Source of the DNA: Rotaria macrura
Taxonomy: Eukaryota; Rotifera; Eurotatoria; Philodinida; Philodinidae
Assembly (NCBI GenBank): GCA_900239685.1
Contig: OENT01000161.1
Location: 1-64,000 of the forward strand
Reading direction: 5' to 3'
DNA: 64,000 nt
Shown here: piece after piece, positions 24,983 through 37,218 of the stretch
Layout of the letters: each line of letters begins with the position of its first letter
Numbering within the stretch: the first letter of the stretch is position 1
Program-made: the position numbers and the translations under genes
Notes under the pieces: generated by a model
Database searches by the model: none
Told to the model about the DNA's origin: nothing
Seen by the model: only the letters and a program-made list of their open reading frames with translations

Positions 24983-27641
24983 AAACCGAATGAACGACTG
25001 AGTAGCTCTTGAAAAGCTCTTTCTTGATAGGAATTACAATTCCTTTCGATGCTGTTGCTCTCGTGCAGTCAAGCCTTTTCTATTCACATATTTCGAACTT
25101 TTCGGGCAGAGCTTTGTCATTTCTTAAGAAAACTCCTGCGTCTATGCCCTACACAAACGTTTTATGATAAAATATTGTTGCTGTTTTGAAGACAAATGAT
25201 TCGCCTCACAGACTTAATCAATGGTCTGGCATATATTGTGTAGTTTGTATAAAAATGCGGCGACAACATGAATTTCTGGGATTTCTCACCGTTCTGTACG
25301 AAAAATATCGCCATTTGTGCATTACTATCCTGTTCGAATGACCTTCAGTAAAGCTCACGAGAATGGAGAAATTTGAAGTATTGAAAAGTAGAGACGAGCG
25401 TAACTAGGCGCAGCGCATGTTCGATCTGAGACAAAAGATAATCAGGTTTTTACCAAAATAAACGCTTTTATAAAATCCATCATTTTGTTGTCTGGTAGTT
25501 TTAAGTCTAGAATTTTTCACCGTTACTTTTACATTAAAATGTTTAATTCAAATTTGTGGTGAATTGAATGAGAAATCTTTTGATTAAAAGAATCAAGTCT
25601 ATCCAATGAAAATCGACGGAGGTATTGGTAAAATACTGAGAGACCCTTCCTTTCCGGGACAGTCGTAAGTTCTTCAAAAACCTTGACAACCTCCAGTCTA
25701 CATTGAAACAGAAATGTTCAATTTAATGGTATACTGCATAATTTAAGAAATCGAATTGTTTTGCGTTTTTGACTCAAAAAGACGATGAATGTATCCTTAA
25801 GGCTAATATTGATAACAAATAGATAAATAAGCTACAAAGATAACACATTATATGAATCTTTTGAAATTAATCAATCTAGAATTTTGTCACAAGTAACACA
25901 AGACAAAGTGATTCATGATAAATTCATTAAGCTCTTGCTGGTTGAAACTTTTCTGTGAATAACTTCATCTTGAACCATTGCAAATAATATTTTGAAATCA
26001 TTTACCGATGTTTGTATCCATTCTAGAAGTGCATCAAAAGCCAAACATAACTATGTCCGATGTAGATGAAGATAGAACTAATAGCCTTATTCTAAAAAAT
26101 TGTCATATATAAACTATGACTCATAAATCTTCTAATGTATGGATGGACAACGAAATTGTAGTGTCATTTTGAAATTTACTAACCAAATTGTGTACAATAA
26201 GTTATCACACAGAAACTCGTCAGAATTCTTGATGAAAATACTACGTGCTCATTTATCTCTGTTCTTAAAATAAATTAATGAATTCTCATTTCTGCTGTTA
26301 ATTAATTATTATAGAATACAAAGATATCTTCCTTTTTCTTTTGAAAAAATAAAAATATGTTTTATTCTTGCATCATGTATTTAATCATCTAATTAGAAAT
26401 GATTCGTTATTTATTGATATTTTTTTCATCCCATAGCTATTAGTTTTGGAAAACGTTTGTTGTGTAAGAAAAACAGAAAATCTCATGAATCTCTTTCATG
26501 ACAAATTCATTTGGCTTTTGAAAGCAAAGTTCTGAAAAGAAAGTCACAAAGTTGCTGTCTTTAACTCATGAAAATTTTAAAAAATCAGCTCCTACTAACA
26601 TGCTGTGAGTAAATGTTGTCAAAAACAGAGAAATGCCCGTATTGCAATGCTGCATTAAACTCTTGCTTCGGCATCCTAGAATTCTATTTTAGAACACTAA
26701 CTCTTTTATTCAGTAAAGTGTTTTTCTCAATGTTTTTCATCATCCATCCTAACTTTTCGAAATAAATTAACGATGAGATACTCGAAAAAGTTTGATTAAT
26801 TCATATATGTATGGGTAAATTGCACTGAGATTGAACACCATTTGAAGAAAAAAATCGAAAAAAAAAGTGTGCAGAGCAAACATTTCACCGCTGTATTTGA
26901 TAGAGCTCTAGTTTTTGTACATGGGTCAATTATTTTCCAGACTGTCAGGTTTTCCAATTCGGAGAAAATTGAGATCTCGAAGTAGATGGAAAGTCCGAGA
27001 TTTATTAATAACATCAAATTTCTGAGTAAAATATTTTTACATGGTTATCATATATGAAAAGAATCATTTTCAACAGGGGAATCCAAGAAATATGTGCAGA
27101 ATTTTAGTCGCATGCATTACTCATGCATTTGCATGAGTATAATACGATTGTTCTTATTAGAAACGCATTGGATAGCTAAGGTCTTTTTAAAATTGTTTTG
27201 CGATAGCAATGAACTGTCGAACAGTGTCTCTCAGACGAGAGGAGTTGATAGAAGTAATAGAAGATGAAATAATATCATATTTTCTGTGAACATCTATCAT
27301 GTTAATCTGTTGTGACATTTTTTCAGCAGAACGCTATTTTCTCGTGAACGTCACTTAGTTAACTCTTTAAGGTTGAATGTCCCCTCCAAGGGACAACAGT
27401 ATAATTACTATAAATTCTAACAGACGAGATTATACAAAAAATCCAAAGTTATTCTGAACTGACATGATCCTAAATATCGTAGAGCAGAGATAAGAAAATT
27501 ATTTTCCATTGAATTTTATACGAAACCAAAGATTTTTCAAGACTAGTGAATTTTAAAATCACTTTTCTTTCCTAAAGTTTTTGCATGAAAAAAATAGAGC
27601 ATCTAAATTTCTTTTTTTAAAGAGATGTACTAAGATATAAT
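24983..27641. other. Intergenic, nothing recognised
   Basis: No gene or bounded repeat supported on either strand. Confidence 0.4.
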
Positions 27642-27863
27642 TAGGGATGTGCGGTTTTGCACTGAATGAGTAATAACAACAAGGACAAATGGGAAACTGA
27701 GGTCAGTGTTGTAGCACTGACATCGATCCTAATTTCTGTTGACTACAATCTGCATGTAGAATATTGTACTTTTAGATGTAAATTGAGGTCAGTGGGAGTG
27801 GGTGTCAGTGCATCGCTGCCTCGGTGACACTGCTAATCAGTATACCAACACTGCACATCTCTA
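27642..27863. mobile_element. Short hAT-like MITE, 222 bp
   Basis: The ends are inverted: TAGGGATGTGCGGTTTTGCA on the left against TAGAGATGTGCAGTGTTGGT on the other strand at the right. The flanking octamers GATATAAT and CATATGAT match at 6 of 8 positions, consistent with an aged 8-bp duplication. GAGGTCAGTG occurs twice inside. It has no coding capacity. Confidence 0.55.
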
Positions 27864-27871
27864 CATATGAT

Positions 27872-30042
27872 ATAGTCACAAGACACTCGATGAAATCATT
27901 CCGTGAAATTTATTCCATTCTACCACCGTAGTACACTATCATAAAGAAAATCTTCCTTCAATAGGATAATTATTGTAATAAAAATATCAAAAGAAAGGAA
28001 TATTGACCTGAAATTTTACTCATAAATAGCTGATATACTGTCTACACTGCTCTGAAATTTTTGGCGACAACGGTTCTCTACTTGGGAAGATAGAGCACGT
28101 TAGAGAAAAGTCGAATTTTACCAAGTTTTTGCTAAATTTTGCTAATGTGTCCTGAATGCTTTATCTGGGCAGGAAAGCATTTCTTTTCGCTGAAAATTTC
28201 AGGGTATGTTAACGGTGATGAAAACTGTTGATGGGAAAATTTTAGGTCAAAATTCTTTTCCTGCAAGTTCTTTTTAAGATGCTGTATTTCTAATGATGAA
28301 CAGTGTGTAGTTTGAGAAGAAGAGCAGAAAAGTTCGTTTTACGATATTATGAGTATAGAGAGGATCCACCAGGTCTATGCTCATGATTCTCATCGTTCTG
28401 TTATCCAAAAAACCGTCTTCGGCCGTAACAGGGTTAAGAGTTCAAAGTGTTTTCCATAGCTGTACCATTTACTAAGCCAAAACTCGTTAAAAAAGCATTG
28501 ACTAATCTCTTATAATAGTTAGCGAGAAACAAAAAAGTCAAAATAAGAAATCTGTCGTGACATTTAGTGCGACAATAGTTACCAATCTGTTACATTTTTA
28601 CTTTTTTGTTCGATCGTGAACATTTAAAAATGTATTATTTCATCAATATATTTCTCGCTCTTTACTCTATTAAACAAAAAAAAAGATATTTGAGTTAGCT
28701 TGGAAATAGTCTTTAGTAGTTGCAGTTTGATCGGTCGTAATGAAAAATGACCACAGTGTATGTATAAATATTTTTGCAAGATTTCATCGCAAAATTAAAA
28801 TCAAAGTTTTGATCAGATTATATAGTCAAAATGAGAAGAACTTCAGTTCCCAATTGTCGTAAAAACGACTATTTATACTGTCAAAATTAAAGGATATAAA
28901 AAGAAATTCGCGCCGATACATACCGCCGAATACCTTTCGTGGTGATCTTTGATCCTTGTAAACTCCTTGGCCATACAAATATAAATCTTGATAGTTTTAC
29001 GGTAAGTAGGGTATACTGAATGGAGCATTTCAAAAACACCAATTGTTAAAACTGATTTAGCAGAAGTTGAGTTATAAGGTTTTTCGTGTTCGCAACACAA
29101 TGGTTCAATCTCAGTGCTCAAATATCAAAGCACTAAATAATCGCTAATGTTTGGTACAGAGTTTGAAAACATGAAGTCCAAACATTAAAGTAGACCGATC
29201 TTCATTTGTTTCTTATACATGCATTAGAAAAATCTTTTAGTTAACTTGCTTAAAGTGATTGTTGCATCTGTTGTGCATACAATGTTAGGTTGATAAAACA
29301 TTACATAGTTACAAGTTATAGTTAGAGCCTTAGTACCTAGCAAGAAACATTGTTAAATCAAAGTTCACCGAAAAAGATCATACATTAAATTGAACCTGTA
29401 TTTTAAAATCAAACGAACAATGAACAAGCAAACAGTGATTCCTCGAATGATAATCAAAAAAACTTATAATCGATGAGCTACAAACGAGAATGATGCATCA
29501 GACAAACCAACAGAATGATTTGGTATTTTCATGAACAAAACTGTGAACATATGATGTCGTCTCCAAGACAATATGATTTTTCGGTCTAACGAAGATATTC
29601 GAAATATCACTAGGTCAAAGGCTAGCTATGCGTTTTTGTCGCACGTCGCATACGCTTAGTCTAGTTCAAAAGAATTAGAACTCTAATTATAGCGCATGCT
29701 GCATGACAGAAACTATCATTTCGATATAAAATAAATTGATCATGCCAACAACAGCACTTACAGATTTTGACATCACAGACGAGTGACTCGTTTGAAGAAA
29801 AGCATATTATCTTTTTCTTTTCATTAAAAGCTAAACATGAACGAACTCAAAAATGTTTTATTCTCACAGAGAATTCTCATATTGTGTACGACTAATTCGG
29901 GACATTTGAATGTAAAATATTGTAAATTTTTATTTCACTCTTTGCCTACTACCACGAACGAATTGGAATAGAAAAAACTTCACAAGTGAATTTAAATAAA
30001 CAAACATCTCATCAATAATTGCACGAAACAATTGCCTGCACC
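27872..30042. other. Intergenic upstream of the GPCR, nothing firm
   Basis: A minus-strand frame at 28929-29110 has protein-like composition and ends at a good donor (GTATGT), but no matching acceptor or partner exon was found, so it is not called. The rest is AT-rich noncoding sequence. Confidence 0.35.
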
Positions 30043-31026
30043 ATGAATATATTGGATACTATTTCACGTTATATTATGATTGTTGTTGGTATTACTATGG
30101 TCACATTTGGTTTAGTTGGAAATATTTTGAATGTTGTTATTTTTACTAATTGGTCACGATCTCAAGTAACTGTAAATGCACGACGTCGAAGAAATCAAAT
30201 CAGTAATAGTCCTTTGTATCTATTAGCTTCTTCAATAGTTAATATTCTAGTTATTGCTTATCCATTAACAACTCGAATTATGTTTGATGGCTTTAATTAT
30301 TCCGTTACACAAAAAACTGTACTTCTTTTATGTAAATTACGATATTATACTTTACATACCTTTGATACTATCTCTTGGATATGTCTTTGTATGGCAATAA
30401 TTGATCGATATTTAGTAGCATCACCAGAAGTACGTGTAAGACAATTAAGTAAAACAAGAAAGCAAACAAAATTCATTATTTTACTTGTTGTTTGCTTGAA
30501 TGCAATACATGGCATACCGATAGCAATTTATTATAATGTTTCAAATATCGGTATTTGCATCATTGATTCGACAATTTTTTTGCAATATTATCGATATGTA
30601 TATCAAATTTTACTTCATGGTATATTACCAGCGATCTTCTTTTTAATTTTAGGTTTCTTCACAATTAAACAATTAAAAATGATTAACACTCTACAACCGA
30701 GAACTAAAGCGGCCAATTCAAATATACAATTATTGCGAATGCTTTTATTAATGTCGATCACTGTTTTAATATCAGCGATAGCGTATTCTGCTGAAAGTAT
30801 CCATTATATTATATTTGCACCTAATATTGAAGAACAAACATCACGTGTTCATTTCTTTCATATAGTAGCTTCGCTATTATTTTACACAAATGCAGTATCT
30901 AGCTTTTACGTGTATATTATTTCAACACCTAACTTTCGTCATCAATTAAAGAAGATGAATTTCGTTGAAAAAGATTCGATTCACTTTATGAATAATCAAG
31001 TTCACGTCATATCTATAGGACACTAG
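30043..31026 (+). CDS. Rhodopsin-class G-protein-coupled receptor, neuropeptide-receptor-like, 327 aa
   Basis: An intronless gene read from the ATG at 30043; the frame is open a little further upstream but only with a TTG. Seven hydrophobic segments are visible. Segment 1 carries the GN pair (LVGNILNVVIF). Segment 3 starts with a Cys (LLCKLRYY) and ends with the G-protein-coupling DRY triplet (IDRYLV). A partner Cys for the extracellular disulfide lies in loop 2 (IGICII). Segment 7 lacks the usual NPxxY and reads SFYVYIISTP. The layout suits the peptide (FMRFamide-type) receptors that are numerous in rotifers; the ligand cannot be told. A polyadenylation signal AATAAA lies at 31104-31109. Confidence 0.88.
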   Translation: MNILDTISRYIMIVVGITMVTFGLVGNILNVVIFTNWSRSQVTVNARRRRNQISNSPLYLLASSIVNILVIAYPLTTRIMFDGFNYSVTQKTVLLLCKLRYYTLHTFDTISWICLCMAIIDRYLVASPEVRVRQLSKTRKQTKFIILLVVCLNAIHGIPIAIYYNVSNIGICIIDSTIFLQYYRYVYQILLHGILPAIFFLILGFFTIKQLKMINTLQPRTKAANSNIQLLRMLLLMSITVLISAIAYSAESIHYIIFAPNIEEQTSRVHFFHIVASLLFYTNAVSSFYVYIISTPNFRHQLKKMNFVEKDSIHFMNNQVHVISIGH

Positions 31027-31103
31027 TTCAACCAATACATTTTGTAAAATTTTTTCTATATTTTCTCTCTCTACCTGTCTGTTTCTTCTCTCTCTCGCTC
31101 TAC

Positions 31104-31109
31104 AATAAA
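31104..31109 (+). terminator. Polyadenylation signal AATAAA after the GPCR gene
   Basis: AATAAA lies 78 bp after the receptor stop codon; further AATAAA-type words follow at about 31147-31162. Confidence 0.45.
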
Positions 31110-31162
31110 ACGTAAAACTACTCGACGATTTAACTTTCGATGACAAAATAAATTAATAAAAT

Positions 31163-34100
31163 AAACATTTCTATGAATTTAAATGTATCCCATACAACTG
31201 GAATAATCATTCTTTAGCAAGTATTGGAAATTGAAAAATGAAAAATGAAAAGAATCATTTTCACATGCACTTCATCTTTTATTCTCAATTTTCTTGTGCA
31301 TAAGCAGTATACATTAAGTTTTGCGTGGTTAGTTGTACTAGCAACAAACTTCATACGTTGACGTAGTCAATTGAAGAGTGCCACTTGAGCGTACAATGAG
31401 ATTAAAGCAGAAAAAGAAAAATGAATTTGATGTTATGGATCCAGTAAAAAATGGAATCTATTTCATATAATATTTGAGACTTTGAGTTTTCAAGGATAAC
31501 TCAGTATTTCTTCATTGTTTTCGATGAACTATAGAACGATGTTATTATCAATAGTTTTACAAATTAGTCAACTATGTTGAAAAATTCGACTTTGTTTATT
31601 TTTCAAACATATTTATAGAGTGAGCACAGAACAAAATTACACACGAATTATTGGGTATTTATTGAAACTTTAGATAATACTTCTATTTTACGATAAAAAA
31701 TATTCAAACATGTATTTTCGTATTGACTAAGACGAGACATTATAGTTTTTATAAACTACTTGCAGATAAATTGCAATTTTATTGAATAAATCCGATAGAA
31801 ATATGCAGAAATCGTGAAATCTTCATATATGCACTTCATAAGAGTAGGAATCGGCAGAGTTCTCATAATTATCAACGAAAAAAAATGATTAGTGACGTGT
31901 AACATAATTAAAATTCGTCGAATACCTGATTTTCTTGCATAGATTCAAAATTATTGTTCTTTTCATTTTCAAAAGAACTACATTACTATTGTGAGTCGAA
32001 ATTTAGTATCTATCATTATCAATAATATTAATGATGTACCTAGTTTAGACATAACCATAGGAACTTTAAAATAGATTCACATGAAAAACTACAGTATGAA
32101 CGTTTAATTTCTCAATTAGCCATACAATCGCTTGTCTACTATATTATTCATCATATATAATGTGCGTTTGAGCGTATTAATAGATTCTATTTTGGATATT
32201 AACATATCCTCGTTCAACAATTGAATTTGAATGACTTTTAAGCACCAAAATAAATGATGTATGTTCAATTAATTATATGGTTTAATTTAGCTTTAGACAG
32301 ATACATTTCTTTTAGACAAATGGACTTTATTTGTTGCAAAAGTCAAAAACGGAATATTAGTAATATCCATAGCGAGTTCACTAGTGTTTATGTTTCGACA
32401 TTCCTCTATGACTGCGGATCAACCATTATGCCTTTCATCATGAAGTACAAAGTATAGTGTTGTTGCGAGTTTGCAATTTTGTACGATTTAATACTACATT
32501 GAGTTGTACGATATACTATTCTTGAAAGTTAGAAGTCTAAATATCATAAATAGGATTATCTTTCGATATTACTCTGGGGAAAGATCATTGTAGATGGTAC
32601 ATGTCCTTCCATAAATAATAGTATGTATGGCACTTGAGTCTTTCGATGCAAATTACATTTTCAATCATGTCTCGAAGAAAAACATTTCAGAAAATAACTT
32701 TTAAAAAATAAATGCCCTTGGAATAATGTTCATTGAACTATTTTAAAATTACTTTGAAGTGAACCGGACTGCATCATAATCTACTCAATTTGACTATAAG
32801 ACTGTTAACAAAAAGTCACGAGTAAGAAACTAAAATATTTTTCAATGATAGAAGTACTTGATTGTATTCTGCAGAGAATATACTTGTGCAGAACTATTCG
32901 TCTATCGAGTGTATCGAGGAATCTGTCTTTGATTCATTGTAAAAATTACATTTTCAACTTCTTTCCATACATGGAGGAATATCACTATGACAATCAACCT
33001 TACCTACGATATGATCGGGATGAATATCCGTGTACTTACATTGAGTTTTGATACCAAACTTCTCAAATAAAGAATTCAGCTTGAAATTGACCATAGAAGC
33101 TCGATTTAGATTCGATTTCAAACCTTTTATTTTGATTACATTTATAAATAGTGACTGCAATTGAGATAAAGCATTTTTGAGAGTACAAAAAAGAAAATAA
33201 ACTATCAACTACATATTTACATGTGTTAAACATACGATTAAACTATGCATCGAATGATCATCGTAAACATTTCAATATTGGCTCTTGAGAAGTTATATCT
33301 TTCAAGTAAAATAGGTAGCTTTTCATGAAGAAACTTGTAATCTATGTTATATGTTATGGTTTATTTCTATTCAACTGTGATAAATATAATTTATAACAAC
33401 AGATTATAGTGACTAAATAATTCAACTTCCTAATCAATTCAGTTCAGTAGTTTAAATGTTAAAGTTAAATATTTTTTTAGTCATTTATTCCAATTCAATG
33501 CTTTGGAATCACTTTATATTGAAAATCAGAGATATCCCTTGGAAGATTAACTTGTTTCATGCAAATATCTATCATTTGCTAATTTTCTATTAAAGTAGTA
33601 TGAAATCAAATAAAACACTTCGCTCGATTTAGTGTCCATACTGTGTATGTAAGATTTGGGCAATGGAAAGTTACAGTACTCATATTTTTCGTTTGTTTCT
33701 GTTTCGCTATATATATTCATGTGCACCCTTCGTCGGTAATTTGACGTTGACTTAAATTTTTCCATTTCGCTTATGTTTTTGTGGAGATGAATTGAAAATT
33801 CTCAGATGAATTCAACATCAAAGATCACTCATAACACTTACAAGCGGTCAAAGAATAGGACTCGTCCTTCAGGATTTGACTTTCAATAATTGATATACCA
33901 CGGAAAATTGAACTTTTAGGGTACCACAGGGTGAAAATGAGTGAAAAAATAGCTGAGTTAGGGTACGGCCGAGTTTCAACGAAACTTACTACGAGATAAA
34001 AACTGTGCTACTCGATGTAGTTTTATATGATGATTTCGAATATTATATTTATTTTTCTTCCAATATCAGATTTTGAGATTGAAATCTTGAAAGATGAGTG

Positions 34101-34755
34101 CTATTCTTTGACAAGTTATATGTGTTATAGACAATGATACGATTTTACTGTAATTTTTGAAATGAACACATAATCTGTGATAAATCTGTAGATAATATTT
34201 CTCGATCGACTTTTAACTTTCAGTAAATCTGAAAATTACATAGACGAAAGCGAAAAATTGGAATGTACATAAGTAAGATGTCAGCTTTTCATCTTGTATG
34301 AGTGATCTTTGATGCTGAATTCTTCTGATTATTTTCAATTCGTCTCCATAAAAACATAAGCGAAATGGAAAATTTTAAGTCAATGTCGTAATCAGCATCG
34401 AAGGCTACAGCTAAATATGTATGATAAAGCAAGAAGAACGAAGAATAGCAGTTGTGTAAATTTCCATTGTTCAAACCTTAAATTTTCTATCCTTGTATCA
34501 GCGATCGTTTTTCGACAGTTTATGCCTGTCTCTAAGTAGTTATCTAACTATGATGGCAATGTATACTGGTGTAATTTTAAAGTTCTTTCTTTTCATATCT
34601 CGCATATCGATAGATCATGGCAGTTTTTGATCGAAATAATCACGATGATTCGAATTCAAAATAATCTAGTATGAATTTATGATAAATAATGTTTTAAAAA
34701 GAAATATCTACACAAATATTAATTCAAACATTCGTATTTTATTTTTTCTTGAATA
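31163..34755. other. Intergenic, nothing recognised
   Basis: About 3.6 kb with no gene I can support. Short open frames on both strands are AT-driven. No transposon borders were found. Confidence 0.4.
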
Positions 34756-35591
34756 TCATTTTCTTGGTGATCGTTGTATTGAAGGTAACGGATGTGATAG
34801 TAATGGTTGTCGACCCGTTGTTGTTGATGTTGATCTTGTTCTTGGTGGTGCTGGTGGTGGTTTCGGTTGTGTAGACATGATAGGAGTTGAAGCAACAGGA
34901 GTTGGTGTCAATGATGTCCAAATACCTGGATGAAACAGAGTAGTTGCTGTTCCATGAGGATGAAATAAGGTCGCAAATGGTGTCGCTGTTGTTGATGCCA
35001 CTGCGCCTGCTGTCGGTTCAAATAATGGATTGATTGCAGTTGGACCAAATGTAAATTGGCGAAATGACGGTTGTCGACTTAATGTTGGTGAATCTGTAGA
35101 TTGTATTGGAGTTTTACGCTTATTATTGATCCATCGACGTCGAATCGATGGTATAAGAAGAAAAATAAGAAAACCCGTTAATGCTATCATAAGCACAATG
35201 CAGAAAGCAGCCACGATAGTATTGGTTAAAATAAGATTTTCAATAAGATGTTGACTGTTCATAAAAAGTGGTAAAGTACTTGTACTATCAACTCGATTAT
35301 GTTCTTGCTTTGAAATAACGGAGAAGATTTTACTAGTACTTGTAATTGCCGTCGTTATTGTTGTATTTATTGTCGTTTTAGTAGTCGATGTTGTTATGGG
35401 TGCTCGAAAAATTGGAATAACAAACTGTGGCGGTGTAATATGATAAAGTTCGCCAAGTGTTCGTCGTGGCAACGTCGCATAATACATGACATGCGTGTAT
35501 ATGTGTAAATGTGGTTGACGTTTTCTGACTTCGTTTTCTTTCTTTGTTCGATAAATCTCGTCAAAATTGTTGTGTTGAACTTTGAATATCA
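34756..35591 (-). CDS. Single-pass membrane protein with Thr-rich ectodomain and proline-rich tail, last exon, about 277 aa
   Basis: The exon opens just after a good acceptor (TTTTTTCAAATAG) at 35592-35604, begins with the last two bases of a codon, and runs to a stop at 34756. The outer part holds a Thr/Ser/Ile-rich stretch at about residues 67-87 with a possible N-glycosylation site (NTT). One hydrophobic segment (about 118-147) is followed by basic RRRW, then a cytoplasmic tail rich in Pro, Ser and Thr with an SH3-ligand-like PKPPPAPPR. This layout suits a cell-surface adhesion or scaffold-binding protein, but I recognise no family. Because the exon starts with TG, an upstream exon ending in A would make a split ATG; a larger protein with more upstream exons is equally possible. 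Confidence 0.65.
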
Positions 35592-37196
35592 CTATTTGAA
35601 AAAAGAACTCAATGAGATTTACATTGAAGTTAGTGTAAACGTCGATAGAAGAATGTGATGATTACATAAACAAAAATATTCGAAGGTTAGATTCGATTGT
35701 GTTAAATGTAAGAATTAACTTGTAATAGAATGCAAAGTGAATTGTAAAGCTTCTACTGATTGAGTCTTAGCTTGATCTCAATCAATCGAAAATTAACCAC
35801 ACATGTTGTTTTTTCTCTTTGTAAAAGTCACAACGATCCCATATTTCAATTTATGCTGTTATAATTATATGCTAATGTTCAATAGATATTAATATTACTC
35901 TACTATGTCTTAAAGACTTGTTATTGATTATAATCTAGAGTTACTTTTATTTTTGTTCTATACGATGTCAAAGTTCATAATGTGAAGACTTCTTATTACA
36001 TAAAAATATCTATGATCTTTTATTGGTGAGTATAATTTGATTATTTTAAATACAAACAGCTGCTATGATTTATCAATTCATTACAATATAGATATATCTC
36101 AAGTCATTGACATAAAACACACACATATCTTATTCTATTTCATTGTATATACTTCTTAGAAGAACCCTGACATTCTTATTTTTTCGGATAATTAGCGGCT
36201 AATAGAAACATATCTTTGCTGACAGACAATTAAGCAGTTGCTGCCAGTCATTCTAGTCGTCATTGAAAACTTAAGAGAGTATGCATGCGCGTTTGAGTGT
36301 GTATGTGTGTGTGTGTCTGGTGTATGTCGCATGGGTTCGGCAATTGATGTTATTGTCCTTCAATTCTCATCATCATTATTAAAGATTGTCGTCTACCTTC
36401 AAAGTTATCGGAAAGAACAACTGCCGTTGCCAATCTTTCATCTGTGCATCATTGCGCGAAATTATTTTCAGAAAATCAAGAAACAAGAGCGAAAACAAAG
36501 ACCGATGATATACACCTGTCAACAAGTCAATCATGGACACAAAATTATCATGTAAGACAAACAAAAATGCACAATGATTAGAACTAATGTTTTCAAAAAA
36601 AACCACAAAAATGATATTATAATTGCTTGTTTATGAAAGAAGAAGACAGGAAGCCAGAGATTAGTGATATGTAAACAGATGAATAGAAACGATTGACACC
36701 TATTCGATTTCAAATCATTGGTATATTTATTGCAGGTCATCATTTGATATTGTCAATCTCGTCAATTTGACAATATTTATTTACATTAATTTATCGAATA
36801 CGATTTCAAATTACTCTTGATCTAGACAAGATAAAACAAAATGTTAATACGATTGGAATGGAAATTGTTCTATCTTTGTAGGTGGTCAAATATTCAAATG
36901 ATTAACACATGAGAGCACAGTAGCATTCTGTTTATTTTGACGCCCAGCGAATATATATATATATATATATATATATGCTGTATACAGTTGTCGATCGAAA
37001 TGTCAGTTTCTTCTCAAAGCTTCTTATCCGCTTTAGTTCACGCTGTGAGAAGACTTTTAAACTATATTGTATATGTATGTATGTGTGTGTTAAACCATAA
37101 TTTGTCTCGACCCTGCTAGCTGACATGGACACATACGACGTGCAAAAAGTCATGACTGATTGATGTGTATGTGGTCACTAGTCAACATCGTCATTG

Positions 37197-37218
37197 TCGA
37201 TTGCATGCATGCAATCGA
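37197..37218. repeat. Perfect 22-bp palindrome
   Basis: The core CGATTGCATGCATGCAATCG reads the same on both strands and is extended by a T/A pair. It sits in the long noncoding stretch upstream of the cadherin gene and could be a homodimer binding site; that role is a guess. Confidence 0.4.

Noticed and set aside
27368..28436. Possible piggyBac-type element between TTAA sites, with CCCTGTTACGGCC at the right end.
   Set aside because: The left end (GGTTGAATGTCCCC) does not match the right end, so there is no inverted repeat.
28873..29121. Minus-strand exon-like frame ending at a good donor.
   Set aside because: No acceptor in the right phase and no partner exon.
32254..32457. Open frame with ALDRYISF, reminiscent of a GPCR DRY motif.
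   Set aside because: No surrounding transmembrane segments; the match is too short to call a receptor fragment.
36379..36606. Minus-strand frame considered as an upstream exon of the membrane protein at 34756-35591.
   Set aside because: No donor in the phase required by the acceptor at 35592.
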